Positions 30,232-39,107 are shown, counted from the stretch's first letter. The stretch is DNA of 64,000 nt from Curtobacterium sp. MCJR17_055 (GCF_003224335.1 NZ_QKLF01000007.1:1-64000), one strand, 5' to 3'. The notes: generated from the sequence alone by a model not told the origin. Made by a program: numbers and translations.

Positions 30232-30816
30232 ATGACCGCCGATCTCGGGAACGAGAAGCGCGCCCTCCGAGCCGACCTCCGGCAGCGGCGACGCAGCCGG
30301 ACCTCGACCGTCCGCGACGCCGACTCCCTCGCCCTGACCGCAACGCTGCAGCGCTTCGTCGAGGAACGCCAGATCACCTCGGTCGCGCTCTACCTGTCGG
30401 CGCCCGACGAACCCGACGTCCGTCCCTTCCTGGCCTGGGCGTTCGAGCGGGGCATCCGGGTGCTCCTGCCGATCACCCGCGAGGACGGGCTGCTCGACTG
30501 GGCGGTCGGCGACGGGTCCTCGGAGCGCGAGGGACCGTTCGGCATGCCGGAGGTCGTCGGCGAGGTGCTCTCCCCCCTGGCGATCAACGACGTCGACGTG
30601 ATCATCACGCCGGCCGCCGCCGTGGGGCACGACGGCGTCCGGATGGGGTGGGGACGCGGGTACTACGACAAGACCCTCGGGTCCATGGCCAACCGCCCGC
30701 CCGTCTATGCTGTGGTGTTCGACACGGAGTACCTCGACGAGGTCCCGCGCGAACCCCACGACGAACCCGTCGACGGCATCATCACGCCGTCGCGCATCAT
30801 CACGTTCCGGAGCTGA
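30232..30816 (+). CDS. 5-formyltetrahydrofolate cyclo-ligase
   Basis: Converts 5-formyl-THF to 5,10-methenyl-THF with ATP. It has KRALRADLRQRRR at the N-terminus, LYLSAPDEPDVRPF, LLPITREDG and the family signature MGWGRGYYDKTL (substrate/ATP loop). It has 194 residues. A -10 TACACT (30219-30224) is 7 nt before the ATG at 30232, so the transcript is probably leaderless. The stop is followed after 1 bp by the zinc-ribbon gene, so the two form an operon (compare Rv0992c-Rv0991c). Confidence 0.94.
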   Translation: MTADLGNEKRALRADLRQRRRSRTSTVRDADSLALTATLQRFVEERQITSVALYLSAPDEPDVRPFLAWAFERGIRVLLPITREDGLLDWAVGDGSSEREGPFGMPEVVGEVLSPLAINDVDVIITPAAAVGHDGVRMGWGRGYYDKTLGSMANRPPVYAVVFDTEYLDEVPREPHDEPVDGIITPSRIITFRS

Positions 30817-30817
30817 C

Positions 30818-31189
30818 GTGCCCACCTACTCGTACCGCTGCACCGAGTGCGGCAACGCGTTCGACATCAAGCAGGCCTTCTCCGACGCCACGCTCACCGA
30901 GTGCCCGGTGTGCGGCGGGGTCCTGCGGAAGGTGTTCTCGCCCGTCGGTGTGACCTTCAACGGTGGTGGCTTCTACCGGACCGACTCGCGCGCGACGCCG
31001 TCGGGGTCGGGATCCGGCTCGTCGTCTGGTTCCGGCTCGTCGTCGGGGTCGGGCTCGTCGTCGGGGTCGTCCGGCTCCTCCGGGTCCTCGTCCGGCTCCG
31101 GGTCGTCCTCCGGGTCGGGGTCGTCCTCCGGGTCCGGGTCGTCCTCCGGGTCCGGGTCGTCCTCCGGGTCGGGGTCGTCCGCGTCCTGA
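30818..31189 (+). CDS. FmdB-type zinc-ribbon protein with Ser/Gly-rich tail (Rv0991c/Ruc-like)
   Basis: A 123-residue protein. Residues 1-45 form a zinc ribbon (PTYSYRCTECG, then TECPVCGG: two CxxC pairs), followed by VGVTFNGGGFYRTD. The last 55 or so residues are almost only Ser and Gly in GSGSSS repeats, encoded by roughly 18-bp direct repeats. M. tuberculosis Rv0991c, in the same genomic position, is a redox-controlled chaperone (Ruc) with a disordered tail; a similar role is inferred here. The GTG at 30818-30820 is 1 bp past the cyclo-ligase stop. Confidence 0.85.
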   Translation: MPTYSYRCTECGNAFDIKQAFSDATLTECPVCGGVLRKVFSPVGVTFNGGGFYRTDSRATPSGSGSGSSSGSGSSSGSGSSSGSSGSSGSSSGSGSSSGSGSSSGSGSSSGSGSSSGSGSSAS

Positions 31190-31262
31190 CCGGCCCCGCG
31201 CCTCCTGGTTAGGTTGGACCGGGCCACCGCGCGGTGGCCGTCCACGACAGAAGGGGGCTCGC

Positions 31263-31766
31263 GTGAAGGGCTTCAGGGAGTTCCTGCTCCGCGGGAACGT
31301 CATCGACCTCGCGGTGGCGGTCGTCATCGGTGCCGCGTTCACCGCCATCGTGACGGCGGTCGTGACGGCGTTGATCAACCCGCTCATCGGTGCGGTCTTC
31401 AACGCCTCCAGCTTGGACAAGGCCCTGATCGTGTCGTTCCCGACCGTGTCCGGTGGCGACACCGAGCTGCTGTTCGGCAAGGTGCTCGGCGCCGTCCTGA
31501 ACTTCGTGATCGTCGCCGCGGTCGTCTACTTCGCGCTCGTCGTGCCGGTGAACCACCTCAAGAAGGTCGCGTTCGACCGGACGAAGCACGACGAGGAGCA
31601 ACCGCCCGCGGACGTCCCGCCGACGGACGTCGAGGTGCTCCTCGAGATCCGCGACCTGCTGCGCGCCCAGCAGGGTGCCGAGCCGGGTGTCGGCGGGCAC
31701 GGGGCGCACGTCGCTCCGGCGGACGCACCCGAGGGCGCCGGCATCGCCGGAACGACGAAGCTGTAG
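31263..31766 (+). CDS. mscL: Large-conductance mechanosensitive channel
   Basis: Opens on membrane tension to release solutes after osmotic downshock. A GTG start gives VKGFREFLLRGNVIDLAVAV, the conserved N-terminal helix and TM1. The periplasmic loop and TM2 (LGAVLNFVIVAAVVYFALVV) and a cytoplasmic helix with EVLLEIRDLL follow. It has 167 residues, slightly long in its C-terminal tail (His/Gly/Ala-rich). An AAGGGGG ribosome binding site precedes the start. It follows the zinc-ribbon gene by 73 bp. Confidence 0.95.
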   Translation: MKGFREFLLRGNVIDLAVAVVIGAAFTAIVTAVVTALINPLIGAVFNASSLDKALIVSFPTVSGGDTELLFGKVLGAVLNFVIVAAVVYFALVVPVNHLKKVAFDRTKHDEEQPPADVPPTDVEVLLEIRDLLRAQQGAEPGVGGHGAHVAPADAPEGAGIAGTTKL

Positions 31767-31804
31767 GCGGGCGCGGCGCCGGTGCTAGCGCCGGGAGGGT
31801 CGGC

Positions 31805-32392
31805 CTACGCCGGAGCGCGCTGCGCCCGGTGCTTCCGGGCCATCTCCCCCGCGTACTGCAGCCCGGCGAGGACGTGCCCGACCGTGCCGAGCCAGACGAA
31901 GACGAGACCGACGTCCCGGACCCAGTGGTGGTCGGCGGCGACCGACGTCGACGAGAACAGCAGGACCGGCAGCCCGACGAACAGCAGCGCGGACCGGATC
32001 TTGCCCGTCCACGTCACGCGGAGGTCCGGGTTGCCGCGGAACCACGCGCTCGAGAGCGCCAGGAGCGCCAGGTCGACGGCCACCACGACCACGACGATGA
32101 TCCACGGCAGCAGCCCGACGAGCACGAGCGACAGCACGATCGCCACGATCGCCAACCGGTCGGCGATCGGGTCGAGCGTCTTGCCGAGCTGGGACTCCTG
32201 GTGGAGTCGTCGCGCCAGGAACCCGTCGGCCCAGTCGCTCACGCCGAGGACCACCAGGGAGGCCAACGCCCATCCCGGGTGTCCGGCGACGACCAGCCCG
32301 ACGTAGACCGGGATGAGGGCGAAGCGCACCAGCGTGATGAGGTTCGGCAGCGTCTGCCAGTCGGGCCGGGTCCGCCGGGAGGGCTCCGTCAT
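31805..32392 (-). CDS. CDP-alcohol phosphatidyltransferase family protein
   Basis: A membrane enzyme that swaps CMP for an alcohol to make a phospholipid head group. The diagnostic motif D-x2-D-G-x2-A-R-x8-G-x3-D-x3-D is present as SDWADGFLARRLHQESQLGK followed by TLDPIAD. Five to six TMs are predicted. The N-terminal LPNLITLVRFALIPVYV is typical of PgsA-like members, but the alcohol (glycerophosphate, inositol phosphate or cardiolipin) cannot be fixed. The start is taken at ATG 32390-32392 (195 residues); an alternative GTG at 32417-32419 lies just after a -10-like TACCCT. Confidence 0.9.
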   Translation of the reverse strand: MTEPSRRTRPDWQTLPNLITLVRFALIPVYVGLVVAGHPGWALASLVVLGVSDWADGFLARRLHQESQLGKTLDPIADRLAIVAIVLSLVLVGLLPWIIVVVVVAVDLALLALSSAWFRGNPDLRVTWTGKIRSALLFVGLPVLLFSSTSVAADHHWVRDVGLVFVWLGTVGHVLAGLQYAGEMARKHRAQRAPA

Positions 32393-32498
32393 CACACGCT
32401 TCCGTTCGGGGTGGGTCACTGCAAGGGTACCGGTCCGACCCGTGCACTCGTCGGTCGCACCCGACCGGCGGCAGGCCGTCCTCCGTCAGGCGGGACGG

Positions 32499-32828
32499 TC
32501 ATCCCCAGTGCGGCGGCCGGTCGCGGAGGAGCCGGTCGTCGTTCTCGCCCGTGCCGTGGCGCGCCGGTTTCGGTTCCGGCGCCGGTGTCGGGTCGCTGCC
32601 GGGGACCGCACGGGTCGTGACGCGCCTGCCGGAGCGGGACGAGCCTCCCGGCCCGGTCGACCGCGGCAGGGCGGGTGCCGGGGTCGCCGCGGGGTCGGTG
32701 GCCGCCCCCGACGCGTCTCCTGCCCGGGACGCACCCGCGTCCGGTGTCCACGTCCCCGTCAGGTGGTCCGTCGTCGAGGTCACCGGTCCTGCCTGCCGCG
32801 AGGCCCGGCGTGGGACCCTGGCGGTCAT
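32499..32828 (-). CDS. Small disordered hypothetical protein coupled to the helicase-like gene
   Basis: A 109-residue protein rich in Pro, Arg, Thr, Gly and Asp with no predicted fold, membrane segment or family match that I recognise. Its ATG (32826-32828) overlaps the stop of the 1250-residue helicase-like gene (ATGA), which is the main evidence that it is translated. The composition is similar to out-of-frame high-GC sequence, so it could still be spurious. Confidence 0.5.
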   Translation of the reverse strand: MTARVPRRASRQAGPVTSTTDHLTGTWTPDAGASRAGDASGAATDPAATPAPALPRSTGPGGSSRSGRRVTTRAVPGSDPTPAPEPKPARHGTGENDDRLLRDRPPHWG

Positions 32829-35800
32829 CGGCGTGCGGGCACCGGCGGGATCGAGATCTCCTGGGTGGCACCGCGGTCGACCCCGAGCACCTGCGCCACC
32901 GTGTTCGCCACCCGGTCCGGGTCGGAGAACAGCTGGAACGCGTGCACGCGGACGTAGTGCCAGCCGAGACGACGGAGCACCTCGGGACGGAGCCGGAGCG
33001 ACTCACGCAGCGACCCCTTGACGAGCGACGCATCGGTCTCGATGGTGACGCAGACCCCGCCGTGCGCGGCGACCAGGCCGAGCTTGCCGCGGTGGCCGAG
33101 CGCGACCGGGATGCCGCGCATCTCGAGCCGCCGGGCCAGGTCGACGAGCAGCGGGTCGGAGTCGTCCGGCACGTACTCAGCGGTGGTCCGGGCGCGGACC
33201 TCGGCCAGGATCTCGGCGAGGGCGACCGTGCCGTGCCCCATGCGCTCGGCCTCGATGTCGGACGGCTGGAAGCACGTGACGATGACCATCGACCGACGGG
33301 CACGGGTCATCGCGACCGCGAGCAGCCGCTCACCGCCGGGCTTGCCGAGGGGACCGAAGTCGCGGAGGACCCGACCGTGCGGGGTCCGGCCGTAGCCGAT
33401 GGAGAACACGACGCGGTCGCGGCTCTGCGCCACGGACTGCTCGAGGGTGGCGACGATGAACGGCTCCGGACGGTCACCGATGACGAACTCGGTGAGGTCC
33501 TTGTGGCCCTGCGCGGCAGCGAGCACGGCCTGCTCGACCCGGACCGCGTGCTTCGCTGAGGCCGTGATGACCATGAGCGACTCGGTCGGACGGGTGCGGG
33601 CGTGCTCGATGACGTGCCGGACGACCCGGTCCACCTCGGCGTCGACGCTCTCGACGGCACCGGACTCGGGGTCCGGCACGGCCTTGCCCTCGCTGACGTA
33701 GTCGAGCGCGATCGAGCCGTGGCCGAGGAACGAGCCGGCCCAGGGCAGCGACTCGATCCGTCCGCCGTAGAAGCGACGGTTGACCAGCTCCGCCAGGTCC
33801 TCGCCGCCGGCCCGGTACGACCGGGTCAGCGACAGGGTGGGCAGGAGCGTGGACAGCTTCGCGAGGGCCGAGTCGGCGTGCAGGGCGTCGAGCGTCTCCT
33901 CGTCCACCTGCAGCGCGCGGTGGTCCGGGTCCACGGCGATGCGGAACGGCGACGGCGTCTGCGTGACCGGGTCACCGAACACGACGGTCTGTCGGGCGCG
34001 ACGGACGGCGCCGACGGTCTCGGCGATCGTCACGGCACCGGCGTCGACGAGGATCACGGTGTCGAACGGCATCGTGTCGGCGATCTGCGCGACCTCGTAC
34101 GGGGAGGCGAGCCAGACCGGGGCGATGGCGCGGGACAGGTGCGGTGCGGAGTCGTGGAGCAGACGCGACGTGATCGCGCCCTCCTTGAGCTGCGTCTTCA
34201 GCGCGGAGGACTCCTCCGGCCAGTCGACGAGCCCGACCTTCCAGTTCTCGGCGAGCTGCCACGCCAGGCCCTGGGACACCCCGGCCGCGTGCGCGTCGTC
34301 CACGAGTCGGAAGTCGGCCTCGACCCGGTCGAGCATGTCCGTGTTCGCACCGAGCAGGGCCCGGTCGGACTCGAGCATCGTCTCGAGCGCGGACTGCCAC
34401 CAGGCCAGCTCGAGCTCGGCGGGCACCTGCACGTCCGGCACGTGCCGGTTCGCCAGGTCGGTGAGCAGCGGCTCGAGCTGCAGGTCGCGGAGGGTCTGCA
34501 TGAGCTCGGTGCGCTCCTGCAGGTTGTGCAGGACGTCGGACTCGGCGGCCAGTTCGGCGATCGTCGGGACGAGCTCGTCGATCGGCAGGTTCGCGAGCTG
34601 CTGGTCGCGGCTGGTGCGACCGAGCGGCTCGTCCAGTCGGGACAGGTCCTCGACGACGTTCGAGAACAGCACCTGGACGTCGGCTATGCCGGTGGGGACC
34701 TCGGGGTTCACGCCCGCGGCCACGTAGCGCTGCCAGAGGACGCGCTGCTGCTGGACGCGGGTGAGGGCCTCGTGCAGGTCGGACACGTGCACGCCGGGAC
34801 GGACGTACTCGCGGGCGAGCTTCTTGAGCCGACGGCGGTTCGTGCTCGACATCGGCGCGCCCTCGCCCCGGGGAGCGGTCGCGGCGACGAGTTCGGACAC
34901 CGACCGGTCGAACACGATCGGCAGGAAGCGGTCGAGGGTGTCCCGGATCTCGGTGAGCAGGCGGAGGTAGATGCCGAGCTCGTTGATCGTCGTGAACTGC
35001 CGCATGTGCGTCGACGCCACGAGGTCGTGCGCGCGCTGCAGGAGGGCCGGCAGCGCGCCGCCGTCGAGTTCCCGCGCGGTCGCGTGGGCACGCTGGGCGC
35101 CGTCGCTCGAGGTGAACCTCGCGCCGTACCAGGGCGAGTCGTCGGGGCCGTAGCGGAACTCGCCGAGGTTCGCGGCGCTGACCATGGTCTCGGCGACGCG
35201 GGCGCGACCGGTGACCATCGAGACGACGGACTGCTTCGACAGCCGGGCCGTCGTGGACGGGGCGACCGGCAGCAGGGACAGGCGGGAGAGCTCGACCAGG
35301 CAGTCGAGCACGCTGACCCCGAAGTCGGGGTCGGTGCGGGTGAGGGCACCGCGGTAGTCGGTGAGGACCTTGCGGAGCCGCACCAGGGCGTCGTCGACCT
35401 CGCGGAGGTTCGGTCGGCTCGCCTTCTCGTTGCGGGCGATCGCACGGACCACGTCACGGCGGAGCGTCGCCGGGGTGACGGCGACGCCAGGCAGGTGCAC
35501 CTCGCCGAAGCGGGCCGCGATGCCACGGAGCGTGGCGCGGCGCGGGCTGACGACGAGGACGCGCTTGTTCGCGGCGACCAGGCCGCCGAGGGCGTTCACG
35601 ATCGTCTGCGTGCCGCCGGTGCCGGGGAGCGTCTTCACGACGATGGAGTTGCCGGCCGTGATCTGCGCGATCACGTTCTCCTGCTCGTCGTCGGCGTCGA
35701 GCAGCAGGGTGTCCGTCTCCGGGCTGCGCTCGTCCGACGGCGTCTGCTCGACCGGGTGGTACGACTGCTCGACCTGCCACTTGGCGCTCGGGTTGCCGGC

Positions 35801-36577
35801 GAGGGCGTCGAGCACCGGGTGCGCGAGGTCCTTCGTGTCCTCAACGAGACCGGTCGCGACCTCGGCGAACGTCGACACGACGAGCCGGGCGTGCACCGAG
35901 AAGCCGGGGATGTGCGCCGTCAGGCCGCGGAGCCGGTCGATCACCGGGTTCGGGGTGAAGGAGCCGTCCTGCTGGGCGAGGGCGACGAACGACTGCGCGT
36001 CGAGGGTGATGCCGAACTGCTCGCGCAGCGCGTCGGCCAGGCCCGGGTTGAGCACCGGTTCACCGAGCAGCCGGACCTCGAAGTCGCGGCCGTGTCGTCG
36101 GATCGCGAGCGGGCGGAGCAGGACCGGGCCCCGGTGGTGCTCGTCGCCGTGCTCCCAGTCCGCGATGCCGATGCCGAGCTTGACGGCGTCGATCCCGCGG
36201 ACGGTGGCGAGCTCGGTGCCCTTCGCCTCGACGTGTCCGGCGGCGACGCGGGCGGCCCGCAGCGCGACCTCGTCGCGGATCAGGCTCGAGAGCAGCGTGG
36301 TCTTGCCGGTGATGAACTGGGCCAGACCGCCCGGATGCGTCGTCGAGAGTTCGATGCGCGCGCGGGGGTGGTCGGCGAAGTGCACGAGCGGGCTCGTCCC
36401 ACCGACGCCGGCGAGCTGCTCGCGCCACGCGTCCCACGCGGGCTCGGCCGCGTTGCCCGCGGTCAGCCGCGGGTCGCCGAGGCTGATCGCGTGCGGGCTC
36501 GTGACCTGGAGCTCGGGGCGCAGCGGGGACTGCTCGTCGGGCAGGTCGGTGCCCTCGACGGGGGCGTCGTCGTTCAC
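32825..36577 (-). CDS. Large SF1-helicase-like protein (DUF4011-like) with C-terminal Vsr/MTES_1575-type nuclease domain; degenerate ATPase motifs
   Basis: About 1250 residues from the GTG at 36575-36577 (alternatives GTG 36616 and TTG 36655). The N-terminal part (about 45-260) resembles DUF4011 (PLVHF-RIELSTTHPGGLAQFITGKTTLL). The helicase core begins near residue 300 (ADDEQENVIAQITAGNSIVVKT). The P-loop reads LPGTGGTQT (about 317-325), with Gly in place of the Walker A Lys. The Walker B position reads ILVDAGAV instead of DEAS. Later motifs are better kept (FGDPVTQTPSPF; AVAMTRARRSM). The C-terminus (about 1165-1245) resembles restriction-endonuclease-fold domains (HGGVCVTIETDAS, LRRLGWHYVRV). 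This may be a DNA/RNA-binding pseudo-ATPase. It is divergent from the CitE-like gene. Confidence 0.8.
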   Translation of the reverse strand: MNDDAPVEGTDLPDEQSPLRPELQVTSPHAISLGDPRLTAGNAAEPAWDAWREQLAGVGGTSPLVHFADHPRARIELSTTHPGGLAQFITGKTTLLSSLIRDEVALRAARVAAGHVEAKGTELATVRGIDAVKLGIGIADWEHGDEHHRGPVLLRPLAIRRHGRDFEVRLLGEPVLNPGLADALREQFGITLDAQSFVALAQQDGSFTPNPVIDRLRGLTAHIPGFSVHARLVVSTFAEVATGLVEDTKDLAHPVLDALAGNPSAKWQVEQSYHPVEQTPSDERSPETDTLLLDADDEQENVIAQITAGNSIVVKTLPGTGGTQTIVNALGGLVAANKRVLVVSPRRATLRGIAARFGEVHLPGVAVTPATLRRDVVRAIARNEKASRPNLREVDDALVRLRKVLTDYRGALTRTDPDFGVSVLDCLVELSRLSLLPVAPSTTARLSKQSVVSMVTGRARVAETMVSAANLGEFRYGPDDSPWYGARFTSSDGAQRAHATARELDGGALPALLQRAHDLVASTHMRQFTTINELGIYLRLLTEIRDTLDRFLPIVFDRSVSELVAATAPRGEGAPMSSTNRRRLKKLAREYVRPGVHVSDLHEALTRVQQQRVLWQRYVAAGVNPEVPTGIADVQVLFSNVVEDLSRLDEPLGRTSRDQQLANLPIDELVPTIAELAAESDVLHNLQERTELMQTLRDLQLEPLLTDLANRHVPDVQVPAELELAWWQSALETMLESDRALLGANTDMLDRVEADFRLVDDAHAAGVSQGLAWQLAENWKVGLVDWPEESSALKTQLKEGAITSRLLHDSAPHLSRAIAPVWLASPYEVAQIADTMPFDTVILVDAGAVTIAETVGAVRRARQTVVFGDPVTQTPSPFRIAVDPDHRALQVDEETLDALHADSALAKLSTLLPTLSLTRSYRAGGEDLAELVNRRFYGGRIESLPWAGSFLGHGSIALDYVSEGKAVPDPESGAVESVDAEVDRVVRHVIEHARTRPTESLMVITASAKHAVRVEQAVLAAAQGHKDLTEFVIGDRPEPFIVATLEQSVAQSRDRVVFSIGYGRTPHGRVLRDFGPLGKPGGERLLAVAMTRARRSMVIVTCFQPSDIEAERMGHGTVALAEILAEVRARTTAEYVPDDSDPLLVDLARRLEMRGIPVALGHRGKLGLVAAHGGVCVTIETDASLVKGSLRESLRLRPEVLRRLGWHYVRVHAFQLFSDPDRVANTVAQVLGVDRGATQEISIPPVPARR

Positions 36578-36757
36578 GTCGTCCTCATCGTCGGTCGCCC
36601 TGTCCACTCTCCACACCCGCCCACTGTAGGCGGAAGCGCTGCGGCACTCTGGCAATGAGCCCGCTGTTTCGGCGTTTCACCCGACCCGGATGCGCTGTGG
36701 TGGACCGCCCCGCCGCCGCGCCGGGGCCGGGAGGCGCGGGTGTGGTACCAACGGTGC

Positions 36758-37630
36758 ATGGCCACCGACGACCGTCCTGTTCCGTCCACCCCTGCCGTGT
36801 CCCGGCGTCGATCGGTCCCCGCCGAGATCTCGCGCTCCTGGCTCCTCGTCGCCGGCACCGCCGCGGAACGCTTCGAGCGGGCCACCCGCTCCCGTGCCGA
36901 CCAGGTGATCCTGGACATCGAGGACGCCGTCGACCCCGCCGCGAAGCCGTCCGCCCGCACCACCGTCGCCGCCTGGCTGGCCGGTGGCGGCGAGGCCTGG
37001 GTGCGGATCAACGACGTCACGACCGAGTTCTGGGAGGACGACGTCGAGGAGCTCCGCGGCCTGCCCGGGCTGCAGGGCGTGATGCTCGCGAAGACGGAGT
37101 CCCCGGCGCAGGTCACCGACACGTGGCACCGGCTCGGCGGACACACCCCCGTGATCGCGCTGGTCGAATCGGCGCTGGGCATCGAGGAAGCGGTGTCGAT
37201 CGCCCGCGCGCAGGGGGCGTTCCGCCTGGCCTTCGGGAGCGGCGACTACCGCCGCGACACCGGCACGAGCGCGGACACCCTCGCGATGGCGTACCCGCGG
37301 TCCCGCCTGGTGGTGGCGTCCCGTGTCGGCGACCTGCCCGGACCGATCGACGGCCCCACCGTCGGTTCCTCGCACCCGATCCTGCGCGAGCAGTCACAGG
37401 TCGCGGTGTCGCTCGGCCTGACCGGCAAGCTCTGCCTGGACACCGAGCAGCTCCCCGTCATCAACGAGGTCATCTCGCCGACCCCGACCGACGTCGCCTG
37501 GGCGCAGGACTTCCTCGACGACTTCGAGGCGCGCGGACGCGTGATCCGCGACGGGTCGGACCTGCCGCGACTCGGACGGGCGCAGAAGATCCAGCGCCTC
37601 GCCCAGGCGTTCGGGGTGGAGGCGCGGTAG
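36758..37630 (+). CDS. HpcH/HpaI aldolase / citrate lyase beta-type (CitE-like) protein
   Basis: A 290-residue TIM-barrel C-C lyase homologue. It has RSWLLVAGTAAERF, the metal/CoA region QVILDIEDAVDPAAK, VALVESALGIEEA (Glu) and FGSGDYRRDTG (Asp). In actinobacteria such proteins act on CoA esters such as malyl- or citramalyl-CoA, usually without the alpha and gamma citrate lyase subunits, and none is nearby. The exact substrate is unknown. The ATG at 36758 is preferred to the in-frame ATG at 36740. It is followed by a small membrane-protein gene after 10 bp. Confidence 0.85.
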   Translation: MATDDRPVPSTPAVSRRRSVPAEISRSWLLVAGTAAERFERATRSRADQVILDIEDAVDPAAKPSARTTVAAWLAGGGEAWVRINDVTTEFWEDDVEELRGLPGLQGVMLAKTESPAQVTDTWHRLGGHTPVIALVESALGIEEAVSIARAQGAFRLAFGSGDYRRDTGTSADTLAMAYPRSRLVVASRVGDLPGPIDGPTVGSSHPILREQSQVAVSLGLTGKLCLDTEQLPVINEVISPTPTDVAWAQDFLDDFEARGRVIRDGSDLPRLGRAQKIQRLAQAFGVEAR

Positions 37631-37640
37631 GAACGGTGCC

Positions 37641-38135
37641 ATGACCTGGTCGAACGTCCCCGGATCCGGACCGCAGCAGCACCCGGGCGCCCGGCAGCAC
37701 AGCGAGGCCGAGCGCGTCGCGTGGGAGCAGGGTGCGACGTCGCTGTTCCCGCCGGCGAAGATCGCGGACCGGGTGTCCACCGTCCTGCTCCTGGCGGCCG
37801 GCGCGGTCCTCACCGCGATCGCCGCGGTCGCGGGCGTGATCGCCGTGGCCTCCACGACCGCGTCCTGCGGCGCCGACGACGGCTGCTCCCCCGGCGGGAC
37901 CGTCGGCGGTGCGGCGATCGCGGTCGGCGGAGCGTTCGTCATCGGGGTCGTCACGCTCGTGTTCGCGATCCGCGCCTGGATCCGGCGACGGACGTCGTGG
38001 TGGATCGCCGGGATCGGCTTCGTCCTGACCGTCGCCGTCGTCACGTGGGGGACGGTGCTCGTCGTGCAGGCGCTCGACGAGCAGGGCGTCGGCCCGGGGC
38101 GCGGCTTCGACACCGCACAACTCCCCGTCCCCTGA
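37641..38135 (+). CDS. Hypothetical three-TM membrane protein
   Basis: A 164-residue protein not assigned to a family I recognise. A polar N-terminus (about 1-40) is followed by three hydrophobic segments: about 45-70 (VSTVLLLAAGAVLTAIAAVA), 90-110 and 118-140. A short extracytoplasmic-type loop between the first two has two cysteines (ASCGADDGC). It is probably co-transcribed with the CitE-like gene, 10 bp upstream. Confidence 0.7.
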   Translation: MTWSNVPGSGPQQHPGARQHSEAERVAWEQGATSLFPPAKIADRVSTVLLLAAGAVLTAIAAVAGVIAVASTTASCGADDGCSPGGTVGGAAIAVGGAFVIGVVTLVFAIRAWIRRRTSWWIAGIGFVLTVAVVTWGTVLVVQALDEQGVGPGRGFDTAQLPVP

Positions 38136-38191
38136 GCCGCCCTGCGTCCACGGCTGGACGTCCGCCGACCGGCGCGGCGCATGCTGGGCCC

Positions 38192-39073
38192 ATGAAGCAA
38201 CGAGTCATCGGAGACACGTCCGTCAGCGCCATCGGACTCGGCGGCATGCCGATGTCCATCGAGGGCCGGCCGGACGAAGCGCGCTCCGTCGCCACCGTCC
38301 ACGCCGCCCTCGAAGCCGGTGTCACCCTCATCGACACCGCCGACGCGTACCACCTCGCCGCCCACGACGAGGTCGGCCACAACGAGGAGCTCATCGCCCG
38401 GGCCGTCCGCGAGTACGGCGGGGACACGTCGGAGGTGCTCATCGCCACGAAGGGCGGCCACCTGCGGCCGGAACCCGGGGCCTGGGCACAGAACGGCGAC
38501 CCCGCCTACCTCAAGGAGGCCGCGAAGGCCTCGGCGAAGCGTCTCGGCGTCGAGGCGATCGGCCTCTACCAGTTCCATCGCCCGGACCCGGCCGTCCCGT
38601 ACGCGGACTCGGTCGGTGCGCTCGCCGAACTGCTCGACGAGGGCGTCATCCGCATGGCGGGCATCTCGAACGCCACGGTCGACCAGATCCGGCAGGCGAA
38701 CGAGGTCCTCGGCGGCCGTCTCGCATCGGTGCAGAACCGGTTCTCCCCCGTCTTCCGGTCCAGCGAGCCCGAACTCGAGCTCTGCGACGAGCTCGGCATC
38801 GCGTTCCTGCCGTGGAGCCCGCTCGGCGGCATCGCCGGTGCGGCCGACCTCGGCACCACCGCCGAGGACTTCGCCGTCCTCGCCCGGGAGCGGGACGTCA
38901 CCCCGCAGGTCATCGCGCTCGCGTGGGAGCTCGCGAAGAGCGACGTCGTCATCCCGATCCCGGGAGCGTCCCGCCCGCAGTCGATCCTCGACTCCGTGAC
39001 GGCCGCGACCGTGAAGCTCCGTCCGGAAGAGGTCGAGCGTCTCGACGCGTCGCGTCCGGAGCAGGCCGCGTAG
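38192..39073 (+). CDS. Aldo/keto reductase
   Basis: NADPH-dependent carbonyl reductase with a TIM barrel (293 residues). The catalytic tetrad is visible: Asp and Tyr in LIDTADAYHL, Lys in IATKGGH and His in LYQFHRPD. The C-terminal cofactor site IPIPGASRPQSI is typical. The ATG at 38192 follows CATGCT 6 nt upstream, a possible weak -10. The substrate is unknown. It is convergent with the lipoprotein gene across a long hairpin. Confidence 0.93.
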   Translation: MKQRVIGDTSVSAIGLGGMPMSIEGRPDEARSVATVHAALEAGVTLIDTADAYHLAAHDEVGHNEELIARAVREYGGDTSEVLIATKGGHLRPEPGAWAQNGDPAYLKEAAKASAKRLGVEAIGLYQFHRPDPAVPYADSVGALAELLDEGVIRMAGISNATVDQIRQANEVLGGRLASVQNRFSPVFRSSEPELELCDELGIAFLPWSPLGGIAGAADLGTTAEDFAVLARERDVTPQVIALAWELAKSDVVIPIPGASRPQSILDSVTAATVKLRPEEVERLDASRPEQAA

Positions 39074-39107
39074 GTCCACCGCGCGCCGCGGCGAGCCGAC
39101 CGGATCG

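Noticed and set aside
33602..36658. 1018-residue frame on the strand opposite to the helicase-like gene
   Set aside because: It is the antisense reading of a high-GC gene, rich in Arg, Val, Asp and Glu without recognisable domains; similar shadows oppose most long genes here.
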